A DNA stretch of 38,042 nucleotides from the NCBI GenBank assembly GCA_022766785.1, contig JALEOL010000053.1, positions 1-38,042 of the forward strand. Reading direction: 5' to 3'. Shown here piece after piece: positions 24,861-32,568 of this stretch. The notes below the pieces were generated by a model. It worked only from the letters and a program-made list of their open reading frames with translations, was not told where the DNA came from and searched no databases. Position numbers and translations under genes: made by a program. The stretch's first letter is position 1. Every line of letters starts with the position of its first letter. Source of the stretch: Oscillospiraceae bacterium (GTDB lineage: Bacteria > Bacillota > Clostridia > Oscillospirales > Ruminococcaceae).

Positions 24861-26438
24861 TTGATACGAATGCTTGACTGCACGCTTCGTGATGGCGGGT
24901 ATATCAATAACTGGCATTTCGGGCGTTCCAAGGCGGTAAACATCGTCAGAAAACTGGAAAGCGCCGGAGTTGATATTATTGAGGTGGGTTTTCTTGATCA
25001 GAAATTCGCGTCTTCTGACGATCACACGGTATTCAACAGCGCTGCCGACATAAACAGGTTTATTTCGGAATGCAGTATCAATCCTGACACCAACGTTGTT
25101 GCGATGATCATGCACGGCAGCTTTAATGTTGACGATCTCCCCGAAGCAGCCGGAATACTGAAAGGCATAAGGTACTGCTTCAAAAAGGAATTCGTATGCG
25201 AAGCTCTTGAAATGTGCCGTAAAATAGCCGAAAAGAAATATGACGTTTATCTCCAGCCTGCGTCGCTCACTGATTATTCTGATCTCGACATCATTGACCT
25301 TGTGAACAGGGCAAACAAACTTGATATCAAGGCTTTTTATATCGTAGACACATATGGACTGATGCGCAGAGAACAGGTCGTAAGATATTTCTATATCATC
25401 GACAATAACCTTGCCGCTGGAGTGCCGATAGGATTTCATTCGCATAATAATCTTCAGCTCTCCTTTTCCAATTCCCAGGCGCTGATCGATATCTGCAAAC
25501 ATCGGGAACTGTATATCGACTCCTCAATATTCGGCATGGGGAGAGGTGCCGGAAACCTCTGCACCGAGCTGTTGATACAGTATATCAACGAAAATATACA
25601 GCCAGAATATGACCTGATCCCAATACTTGAAACAATGGACGAAAGCATTATGCCAATATATTCTGTTCGTCCATGGGGATATGCCGCTCCGTACTATATT
25701 GCAGCCATCAACGACTGCCACCCGAACTACGCGACCTATCTGGTGGACAGGCAGACGCTCTGTATTCGTGATATCAACTCGATAATAAAGAGCATACCCA
25801 GGGAATACAGGCATAAATACGATCAGACCCTGATCAGCGAATTGTATAATCAGTATCAGCAGTGCTCAATTGACGATTCAGCTGTCCTGGAAAGTCTCAG
25901 CAGGCTGTGCCTGGAAAAGAAAGTGCTGATCATCGCCCCGGGCAAGAGCGTTTCGACCCATTCCGAGATGATAAACAATTTCATCATCAGTAATTCGCCG
26001 ATAGTTTTTGCCGTCAATCATATCCCCGATCTGGTAAGGTTCGATAGGGTATTCGTGGCAAATTCCAAGCGTTTCAAGGAGATCACCGCTTCAGGACAAG
26101 AAATTGCAGACAAGATGATCTGTACGTCCAACATCAAGGAAAATGATCATTTCTGTGCTGTAAATTATTCCTCTTACCTTAACGACGATGACGCGATCTC
26201 TGATAATTCAGGGCTTATGCTGATAAATCTGTTGATAAAGGCAGGAGTGAATGATTTTGTTCTTGCCGGTTTTGACGGTTACAGTTCTGACAGCCAGAAT
26301 TATTTCAGCGACAGTCTTTCAGACAGCGTTGAGTATCAGAAAAGAGAGCTTACCAATGCCGCGGTAACGACTTATTTTTCAAAGCTGCGCAAATCAACAT
26401 CGGTAACATTCCTTACCCCATCGAAATACAGGAGTTAA
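24861..26438 (+). CDS. DRE-TIM pyruvate-aldolase-like enzyme with unknown C-terminal domain
   Basis: A 525-aa two-domain protein. A TTG start at 24861 fits AGGGGGTGA 8 bases upstream; the next ATG (24870) would be too far. Residues 1-300 are an HMGL-like TIM barrel related to 4-hydroxy-2-oxovalerate aldolases: LDCTLRDGGY at 5-14 (Arg10, Asp11), EVGF at 41-44, metal ligands His193 and His195 in GFHSHNN, and GMGRGAGN at 225-232. Such enzymes split or form 4-hydroxy-2-keto acids from pyruvate and an aldehyde using a divalent metal. Residues about 352-525 form a Rossmann-like domain (VLIIAPGKSV at 355-364, FAVNHIPD at 383-390, DFVLAGFDG near 465) reminiscent of Maf/DUF115-type proteins, function unknown. 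The likely role is making a keto-acid sugar for the adjacent cytidylyltransferase (inference). Confidence 0.75.
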   Translation: MIRMLDCTLRDGGYINNWHFGRSKAVNIVRKLESAGVDIIEVGFLDQKFASSDDHTVFNSAADINRFISECSINPDTNVVAMIMHGSFNVDDLPEAAGILKGIRYCFKKEFVCEALEMCRKIAEKKYDVYLQPASLTDYSDLDIIDLVNRANKLDIKAFYIVDTYGLMRREQVVRYFYIIDNNLAAGVPIGFHSHNNLQLSFSNSQALIDICKHRELYIDSSIFGMGRGAGNLCTELLIQYINENIQPEYDLIPILETMDESIMPIYSVRPWGYAAPYYIAAINDCHPNYATYLVDRQTLCIRDINSIIKSIPREYRHKYDQTLISELYNQYQQCSIDDSAVLESLSRLCLEKKVLIIAPGKSVSTHSEMINNFIISNSPIVFAVNHIPDLVRFDRVFVANSKRFKEITASGQEIADKMICTSNIKENDHFCAVNYSSYLNDDDAISDNSGLMLINLLIKAGVNDFVLAGFDGYSSDSQNYFSDSLSDSVEYQKRELTNAAVTTYFSKLRKSTSVTFLTPSKYRS

Positions 26439-26439
26439 A

Positions 26440-27096
26440 ATGAAGTACGATCTGGTAATTTTTGATTTTGACGGAACCCTTGCAGATACCTCTCTCGGGA
26501 TCTTTAACAGTATCCGGCATGCCTCTGCGGCACTGGGTCTTCCGGAGATCCCTCAGACGCAGATGCGCTCGTTTATCGGCCCGCCTCTCAGCAGCGCCTA
26601 TATCAGCAATTTTGGTCTGAGCGGGGAAGTCCTGGAAACCGCGATGCGGCTTCACAAGGAGTATGGCGTGGCTCACGGATACAAGGAGCTGGAGTTTTAT
26701 AACGGGATATTCAGCTTGCTTGAGTACCTGAAAAAAGCCGGAGTTCAGACGGCGATCGCAACGCTGAAGGTTCAGCCGACGCTGAATAAGATCGTTGAGG
26801 AATTTGATTGCTCAAAGTATTTTGACATTTGCAAGGGCGCTGATCTCGGCGCTCCCATGACAAAGGCAGAAATGCTCAGGTTCTGTATAAGTCAGGCAGG
26901 AAATATCCCTGATACCAAAGCAGTGCTTGTAGGCGACAGTATTTTCGACGCCGAAGGCGCACAGGAAGCCGGGATAGATTTCATAGCGGTCACATATGGA
27001 TTTGGCTTTGCAAAGGGAGAAAAGTTTAAGCTCCCCTGTGTGGCAGAGGCGGATTCTGTGGAGGAGCTGTCAGGGCTGTTTGAAAATATGCGGTAA
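26440..27096 (+). CDS. HAD-superfamily phosphatase, candidate sugar-acid phosphate phosphatase
   Basis: A 218-aa cytosolic HAD hydrolase of subfamily IA. The nucleophile Asp9 and acid/base Asp11 lie in FDFDGTLADT; a helical C1 cap follows at about 15-80; the Thr motif II is AIATLK near 106; and GDSIFDAEGA near 167 is the Mg-binding motif IV. Family members include phosphoglycolate phosphatase and the N-acetylneuraminate-9-phosphate phosphatase of animals. It starts 2 bases after the aldolase stop codon with AGGAG inside the aldolase end, so the two are coupled. Removal of phosphate from the aldolase product before CMP activation would fit, but a general sugar phosphatase role is equally allowed by the sequence. 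Confidence 0.75.
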   Translation: MKYDLVIFDFDGTLADTSLGIFNSIRHASAALGLPEIPQTQMRSFIGPPLSSAYISNFGLSGEVLETAMRLHKEYGVAHGYKELEFYNGIFSLLEYLKKAGVQTAIATLKVQPTLNKIVEEFDCSKYFDICKGADLGAPMTKAEMLRFCISQAGNIPDTKAVLVGDSIFDAEGAQEAGIDFIAVTYGFGFAKGEKFKLPCVAEADSVEELSGLFENMR

Positions 27097-27128
27097 GTAT
27101 GTCTGCATTGTCAAGAGGTAGTGGTTTT

Positions 27129-27896
27129 ATGCTTCAAAAAATACATCGGTATCGCTTCCTTTTTGAGGAGCTGGTAAAACGCGATTTTACAAAGAAATAC
27201 AAGAGAACAGTGCTGGGTATGTTCTGGAGCGTACTCGGGCCGCTTATGACTCTGGGAGTAATGGCGCTGGTGTTCACGCAGTTTTTTGGCAGGAACATTG
27301 AGCACTATATTATTTACCTGTTCTGTGGAAATCTGCTGTTCAGCTATTTCAAGGAGTCCACTTCAAGCGGAATGACTGCCCTGTATGATAACTCCGGAAT
27401 ATTCTCCAAGGTCAACGTCCCGAAATATATGTTCCTGCTTTCAAAGAATGTTTCTTCACTGATAAATTTCGGTATAAACATTCTGGTACTCTTTCTTTTC
27501 TGCATTATCGACGGCGTGGCGTTTTCGTGGAAGTTCCTGATGCTTATCTATCCCATATGCTGTTTAGTGGCATTCAATCTGGGAATGGGGCTTATCCTTT
27601 CAGCGCTTTATCTTATGTTCCGGGACATGAAATATCTCTATGATGTATTCACTCTGCTTCTTATGTATGTTTCGGCGATATTTTATTCTGTAGACGCATA
27701 TCCACAGGAAATACAATATCTGTTTAATCTCAATCCGGTTTATGTGTATATCAGTTATTTCAGAAAGATCATTCTTGATGGTGAAATACCTCAGTTTTCA
27801 TTTCATCTGATCGCAGCCGGATATGCACTGATCGCTCTTGCGCTCGGTGCAGTGATATACAAGAAAAAGAACTATAAGTTCCTGTATTACATCTGA
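27129..27896 (+). CDS. ABC-2 type polysaccharide exporter, permease
   Basis: A 255-aa integral membrane protein of the Wzm/TagG family. I prefer the ATG at 27129 because AGAGGT lies before it and homologues begin near the conserved VKRDFTKKYKRTVLG segment; an upstream ATG at 27099 has no ribosome site. About six hydrophobic segments are visible (for example VLGPLMTLGVMALVF, NILVLFLFCII, LIALALGAVIY), with the family loop QEIQYLFNLNPVYVYISYFRKI near the C terminus. With the ATPase encoded next it should flip or export a lipid-linked glycan finished in the cytoplasm. This explains the absence of a Wzx flippase and Wzy polymerase here. Confidence 0.88.
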   Translation: MLQKIHRYRFLFEELVKRDFTKKYKRTVLGMFWSVLGPLMTLGVMALVFTQFFGRNIEHYIIYLFCGNLLFSYFKESTSSGMTALYDNSGIFSKVNVPKYMFLLSKNVSSLINFGINILVLFLFCIIDGVAFSWKFLMLIYPICCLVAFNLGMGLILSALYLMFRDMKYLYDVFTLLLMYVSAIFYSVDAYPQEIQYLFNLNPVYVYISYFRKIILDGEIPQFSFHLIAAGYALIALALGAVIYKKKNYKFLYYI

Positions 27897-27906
27897 CGGG
27901 GGAAAT

Positions 27907-28659
27907 ATGGGCGATCCAGTTATTGAAGTTAAAAACGTATCTATCAGATATATCACCGGTGATCTGCGGAATATAGGGCTGAAAGAATTCCTGATGAAAA
28001 AGCTGACAGGAAAGTATCAGGTTCAGAGCTTTATGGCGGTAGACAATGTTAGTTTTACTGTTGAACAGGGCGATATGCTTGGCATCATCGGCACGAACGG
28101 CGCAGGTAAATCCACGCTCCTGAAGGCGGTCACGCAGATCATGGTGCCCACCAGAGGAAGCGTTAAGGTCAACGGCAAAATCGCCGCCCTGCTGGAACTT
28201 GCCAGCGGCTTTGACGGCGATCTTGATTTAAAGGAAAACGCCTATCTGAGAGGTGCTATGCTGGGGTACACGCGGAAATTCATGGACGAAAAGTACCCGG
28301 AAATACTTGCATTTTCAGAGCTTCAGGAGTTTGAGAACCGTCCGTTCAAGCAGCTGTCCAGCGGCATGAAATCAAGGATCGCATTCTCTATAGCCAGTAT
28401 GCTGGAACCGGAGATACTCATTCTTGATGAGGTGCTTTCCGTTGGTGATGGAGCGTTTCGCGAGAAAAGCGAAGCGAAGATGCGGGAGATAATCAGGAAC
28501 GGAAAGGCAACGATCCTGGTATCTCATTCTATCCAGCAGGTACGCAGGTTGTGCAACAAAGTGTTGTGGCTGGATCATGGAAAGCAGATAGCCTTCGGAG
28601 AAACAGACCCAATATGCGATAAATACGAAGAGTTCCTCAAGACAAAAAAACTTCCGTGA
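27907..28659 (+). CDS. ABC-2 type polysaccharide exporter, ATPase
   Basis: A 250-aa ATPase of the Wzt/TagH/KpsT group. Walker A is GTNGAGKST at 62-70, the signature LSSGM at 150-154, Walker B LILDE at 171-175, D-loop SVGD, and the switch His in LVSHS near 206. ALLELASGFDGDLDLKEN at about 94-111 is typical of polysaccharide and teichoic acid exporters. It ends soon after the nucleotide-binding domain, so there is no Wzt-type C-terminal glycan-binding domain; recognition of a chain-end sugar by that route is not expected. Eleven bases downstream of the permease; its stop overlaps the next start (GTGA). Confidence 0.92.
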   Translation: MGDPVIEVKNVSIRYITGDLRNIGLKEFLMKKLTGKYQVQSFMAVDNVSFTVEQGDMLGIIGTNGAGKSTLLKAVTQIMVPTRGSVKVNGKIAALLELASGFDGDLDLKENAYLRGAMLGYTRKFMDEKYPEILAFSELQEFENRPFKQLSSGMKSRIAFSIASMLEPEILILDEVLSVGDGAFREKSEAKMREIIRNGKATILVSHSIQQVRRLCNKVLWLDHGKQIAFGETDPICDKYEEFLKTKKLP

Positions 28660-29495
28660 ATAATATGATGAACGATATTCAGATATTCATGTGCTGCCAC
28701 AAGGCATTTGAGTTTCTGCCGCCAATGTGTCAGCCTATACAATGCGGAGCAGCTCTGTCCCAACCGGTGAAGGGCGCTGTTTCAGATAACACCGGTGACA
28801 GCATCTCGGCGAAAAACCGGGAATATTGTGAACTTACCGCTCACTATTATGCGTGGAAAAACGTTAAGGCAGATCATTATGGCTTCTGCCATTACCGTCG
28901 TTTTTTCTGCGCAGACGACAGTGTAAAGTATCCGTACCTGGCATGGGGTATGCGCCCGGACATTCCTGTGGGGGACGAAAACCACTGGCGTCACGCCGTT
29001 TCAGAATACGATATCGTTGTTCCGCGAAGCGAGGACATGGGACTTTCCGCAAGGGAGCACTACTGCACCTCGCTATATCATTATCCGGAGGATCTGGAGC
29101 TTTTCCTGAAAATACTGTCAGGACATTCTCCTCAGATAATGCCGACAGCGGAGCGTTATCTTTCTCAGAGACGTCAGTATTTTTGTAACATGTTCATTAT
29201 GAACAGAGAGGATTTCTTTGAGTACTGTGGGATCCTGTTCCCGGTTCTTGAGGAATTCGACCGCTGCAAGACGCTGCATGGGGATTTTCAGTCTGACCGT
29301 GTTGACGGATACCTTGGCGAGATATTCACGGGGATATTTATTACCCTGTGCCGGGAAAGAGGAGAAAAAATCAAGGAAGTGCCGCGTCTTGACGTTTGCT
29401 GTTCAGCAAAAAAAAGACTGTCATATCATTTGCTCCCACCGGAAAGCAGAAGAAGATTTTTGGTAAAAAAGCTGGCTAAGAAATTCAGAGGTTAG
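28656..29495 (+). CDS. DUF4422 capsule-type glycosyltransferase
   Basis: A 279-aa protein of the DUF4422 family, found in capsular and exopolysaccharide clusters and thought to be a glycosyltransferase. Hallmarks are DIQIFMCCHK at the start, DNTGDSISAKNREYCELTAHYYAWKN-type sequence at about 44-70 (conserved ISxKNxxYxELT and WKN) and YGFCHYRRFF at about 75-84. CNMFIMNREDFFEYC near 178-192 and DGYLGEIF near 215 also fit. The start is uncertain: the GTG at 28656 overlaps the ATPase stop, with ATGs at 28665 and 28668, and no clear ribosome site is seen. The sugar it adds is unknown; galactofuranose-related genes follow. Confidence 0.82.
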   Translation: MNNMMNDIQIFMCCHKAFEFLPPMCQPIQCGAALSQPVKGAVSDNTGDSISAKNREYCELTAHYYAWKNVKADHYGFCHYRRFFCADDSVKYPYLAWGMRPDIPVGDENHWRHAVSEYDIVVPRSEDMGLSAREHYCTSLYHYPEDLELFLKILSGHSPQIMPTAERYLSQRRQYFCNMFIMNREDFFEYCGILFPVLEEFDRCKTLHGDFQSDRVDGYLGEIFTGIFITLCRERGEKIKEVPRLDVCCSAKKRLSYHLLPPESRRRFLVKKLAKKFRG

Positions 29496-29496
29496 A

Positions 29497-30591
29497 ATGT
29501 ACGATTATCTTATTGTCGGGGCAGGATTGTTCGGGGCAGTTTTTGCACGGGAAATGACCGATCATGGAAAAAAGTGCCTTGTTATCGACCGCCGTCCGCA
29601 CATTGGCGGAAACTGTTTTACTGAGTGCGTTGAGGAGATAAACGTTCACAAATACGGCGCGCATATTTTTCATACCTCAGACAAGAAAATATGGAATTAT
29701 GTGAATAGATTTGCGGAGTTTAACAATTTTGTCAATTCACCGATCGCAGTATACGGCAGCGAACTGTATAATCTTCCGTTCAACATGAACACGTTCAGCA
29801 AAATGTGGGGAATTACCACTCCTGCTCAAGCGAAAGAGATCATTTCGGAGCAGATAGCCGCGCTGCATATCACCGAGCCGAAAAACCTTGAGGAACAGGC
29901 TATTTCTCTTGTAGGCAGGGACGTCTACGAAAAGCTCGTAAAGGGATACACAGAAAAGCAGTGGGGACGGAAATGCAGCGAACTTCCAGCGTTTATCATC
30001 AAACGCCTGCCCCTGCGCTTCACATATGATAACAACTATTTTTCGGACAGATATCAGGGGATCCCTATAGGCGGATACACTCCGGTTTTTGAGCGGTTAC
30101 TGGACGGGACGAGAGTTCTGCTGAACACCAAATACGATGATATCCGTGGGGAAAAAATCGCGGAAAAAACTGTATTCTGCGGCTGTATAGACGAGTTTTT
30201 CGGATACTGCCTTGGCGAGCTGGAGTATCGCTCAGTTCGTTTTGAGCAGGAGGTGCTGGATACCGATAACTTTCAGGGTAACGCTGTGGTGAATTATACT
30301 TCGGCTGATATTCCGTTTACCCGAATAATCGAGCATAAACACTTCGAGCATGGCAGTCAGGAAAAAACTGTTATAAGCCGGGAGTACCCGGTCAGCTGGC
30401 AGAAAGGGTCAGAGCCGTATTACCCCATAAATGATGAAAAAAACACAGAGCTTTACGGTAAATATGCCGAACTTGCACATACACGCCCGGATGTTATTTT
30501 CGGCGGCAGGCTGGGACAGTACAGATATTACGATATGGATAAGGTCATCCGAGCGGCGTTGGATACGGTCAGAAACGAACTAACGAGGTGA
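29497..30591 (+). CDS. glf: UDP-galactopyranose mutase
   Basis: A 364-aa FAD enzyme interconverting UDP-galactopyranose and UDP-galactofuranose. The FAD-binding loop is VGAGLFGAVFA at 7-17, followed by DRRPHIGGNC near 30-39 and KYGAHIFHT at about 51-59. KGYTEKQWGRKCSELPA and RLPLRFTYDNNYFSDRYQGIPIGG-type segments in the middle carry the substrate-binding Trp and Arg, and GRLGQYRYYDMDKVI near the C terminus is diagnostic. The start lies 1 base after the preceding stop. Its presence predicts galactofuranose in the exported glycan, matching the GlfT2-like transferase next to it. Confidence 0.96.
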   Translation: MYDYLIVGAGLFGAVFAREMTDHGKKCLVIDRRPHIGGNCFTECVEEINVHKYGAHIFHTSDKKIWNYVNRFAEFNNFVNSPIAVYGSELYNLPFNMNTFSKMWGITTPAQAKEIISEQIAALHITEPKNLEEQAISLVGRDVYEKLVKGYTEKQWGRKCSELPAFIIKRLPLRFTYDNNYFSDRYQGIPIGGYTPVFERLLDGTRVLLNTKYDDIRGEKIAEKTVFCGCIDEFFGYCLGELEYRSVRFEQEVLDTDNFQGNAVVNYTSADIPFTRIIEHKHFEHGSQEKTVISREYPVSWQKGSEPYYPINDEKNTELYGKYAELAHTRPDVIFGGRLGQYRYYDMDKVIRAALDTVRNELTR

Positions 30592-30595
30592 TACG

Positions 30596-32308
30596 ATGCG
30601 GCTGCAAAGCGTGATAATTCCCGAAACAAAACACGATACGGAGCTGTATTACAGAGGATCCCTGACGCCTGCTGACGGCGGTAGCCTTTCCTTTGACACA
30701 TATTTTAACAGCTTCTCATTTACAAAATACCGTAAGTACACAACTATCAATGATATACGATTTTTCTGTGAATTTACCGGAAGGGCTCGCATTGAAATGT
30801 GCGTTTTTGACGGTGAGGAGCATATCCTGTGCGGCGGTGAATTCAGCGGAGAAGCTGAGATCTCTGTAGAGTTTCCGGAGCTTTTGGAAAAGGGATTTCT
30901 GTACCCCAAAATCACTGCGCTTGATGATTTTTCTTTCGTCAGAGGCGAATACAGATCAGACTGCGTTCCAGGGGAAATATCCTGCTGCGTTGCGATATGC
31001 ACCTACAAAAGAGAAGATTATGTGCTGAAAAACACCGGACTGCTCCGGAAATATAAGTTCAGTTTTATTGACCGGGTGTTTGTTGTGGACAACGGAAATT
31101 CGCTGGACTGTGCTGCATTATCCGATGACATGATAAAGGTTCTGCCGAACAGGAATTTCGGCGGCAGCGGAGGGTTTACCAGAGGTCTTATCGAGGCTCA
31201 TGACGGGGGATTTTCTCACGTCATTCTGATGGACGATGATGTGGAATTTCACCCGGAAGTGCTTGAACGAATGACAGTGTTCGCATCTCTGTTAAAGCCG
31301 GAATACTCCGGTGCTCATTTCAGCGCTGCGATGCTGTCTCAGAATGTACCGTATATTCAGTTTGAGATGGGAGCGGATTGGGACGGACTTCGTATCTGCC
31401 ACGGCGGGCACAACGTTGATGTCCGTACCCCCGGCGCGCTGCTTGATAACAACAACGGTGATGATATCAGCTACGGAGCGTGGTGGTGCTTTATGCTGCC
31501 TGTTTCTGACATTGATGAGTTCGGGCTTCCGTATCCTTTTTTTATCAAAATGGACGATGTAGAATATGGAATGCGCACATGTGAAAACGCTCAGATCATT
31601 ACCATGAATGGTATTGCTGTGCGTCATGAGGATTTTGATAACAAGTACAGCATGCACCTGGAGTACTATCTTTTACGAAACCAGCTCGTGCTGAATACGA
31701 TCCAGAACAGAAAGCCCCTTGCCAATGGAATATTTCGTTTCCTTGGCGTTTCATTCAAGCATCTGGTGCTGTACAGGTATGACAATATTCCCGTAGTTCT
31801 AAAAGCCGTTGATGATTTCCTGGAAGGTGTGGATCTCTTCCTGTCATGTGACGAGGAGCAGAAAAACCGTGAGCTTATCAGTATTTCGCCAAAGCTTCAG
31901 CCTCTTTCACAGATCCCGGAATGGAATGATGATATGCGCAGGGCAGCGCGCGGCAGGGATCATAAGGTGCTTACTCCTGCGGCGCTGCTTTCCCTTGCAG
32001 GGCATTTATATCCTCCGTTTTTGCAGAAAAAAGGGGTCGGCGCGGCACCGCTGTCGCTCGCAGGGGCTGATGATACGCTGAGGTATAAGGCTGTGATCCA
32101 GTATCAGCTGGGCGCACAGACAGGCATGATCACCCGAAGGAGCGTCCGGAAATTCGTAATATACTCAGCAAAAATCCTGTGTATGACTTTCAGGCTTCTT
32201 TTCCGTTTCAACAAAGTAAAAAAGGACTATTTGTCACGAAAGTCAGAAATTACCTCACTGGATTTCTGGCGCAGGCATCTTGGTATTGACCTACCGGATC
32301 ATGTCTGA
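30596..32308 (+). CDS. GlfT2-like galactofuranosyltransferase
   Basis: A 570-aa GT2 enzyme of the GlfT2 type. Residues 1-120 form an N-terminal beta-sandwich, as in mycobacterial GlfT2. The GT-A core begins at about 130 (CVAICTYKRED), with the metal-binding DDD at 213-215 (LMDDDVEFHPE), YGAWWCFMLP at 293-302, the catalytic base region MDDVEYGMR at 319-327 and metal-ligand His344 in VRHEDFD. A helical C-terminal part follows. It should polymerise or add galactofuranose from UDP-Galf supplied by Glf. It is the last gene of the operon: stop at 32306-32308, terminator at 32338. Confidence 0.9.
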   Translation: MRLQSVIIPETKHDTELYYRGSLTPADGGSLSFDTYFNSFSFTKYRKYTTINDIRFFCEFTGRARIEMCVFDGEEHILCGGEFSGEAEISVEFPELLEKGFLYPKITALDDFSFVRGEYRSDCVPGEISCCVAICTYKREDYVLKNTGLLRKYKFSFIDRVFVVDNGNSLDCAALSDDMIKVLPNRNFGGSGGFTRGLIEAHDGGFSHVILMDDDVEFHPEVLERMTVFASLLKPEYSGAHFSAAMLSQNVPYIQFEMGADWDGLRICHGGHNVDVRTPGALLDNNNGDDISYGAWWCFMLPVSDIDEFGLPYPFFIKMDDVEYGMRTCENAQIITMNGIAVRHEDFDNKYSMHLEYYLLRNQLVLNTIQNRKPLANGIFRFLGVSFKHLVLYRYDNIPVVLKAVDDFLEGVDLFLSCDEEQKNRELISISPKLQPLSQIPEWNDDMRRAARGRDHKVLTPAALLSLAGHLYPPFLQKKGVGAAPLSLAGADDTLRYKAVIQYQLGAQTGMITRRSVRKFVIYSAKILCMTFRLLFRFNKVKKDYLSRKSEITSLDFWRRHLGIDLPDHV

Positions 32309-32337
32309 CAATAGGGCATCTCTAAAAACCTTGTTGG

Positions 32338-32373
32338 AGAGAAAAACAGCAGTGCACGCCGTTTTTCTCTTTT
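32338..32373 (+). terminator. Terminator of the polysaccharide operon
   Basis: GAGAAAAACAGC (32339-32350) pairs with GCCGTTTTTCTC (32358-32369) apart from one mismatch, and is followed by TTTT and, after a short gap, another T run. It lies 30 bases after the last gene. Confidence 0.75.
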
Positions 32374-32386
32374 CAAACCGTTTTTT

Positions 32387-32445
32387 ATACTAATAACCGT
32401 TTAAACGAGGGAAAAGATTTACAGAGTTTAAATGGTTATTAGTAT
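32387..32445. mobile_element. MITE-like element, family A copy 3 (59 bp, minimal palindrome)
   Basis: ATACTAATAACCGTTTAAAC and its inverted copy (19 of 20 bases match) are joined by only 19 bases (CGAGGGAAAAGATTTACAGA region). It is the smallest copy and can form a 20-bp cruciform or RNA hairpin just after the operon terminator. Likely an internal-deletion form of copies 1 and 2. Confidence 0.78.
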
Positions 32446-32486
32446 CAGAGGTGCCCAATAATTGTTTTTTTCACACCCAATTCCTG

Positions 32487-32515
32487 TTGACAATTACTTT
32501 ATTTCATGGTATAAT
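32487..32515 (+). promoter_or_regulatory. Consensus sigma-A promoter of the protease gene
   Basis: TTGACA (32487-32492), a 17-base spacer and TATAAT (32510-32515), a perfect consensus, followed by a leader of about 45 bases and a GAAAGGAAG ribosome site before the ATG at 32569. Confidence 0.88.
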
Positions 32516-32568
32516 AAAGGTGGCTGATATGCCATGGTGATACAATATTATATGAAAGGAAGAATACG

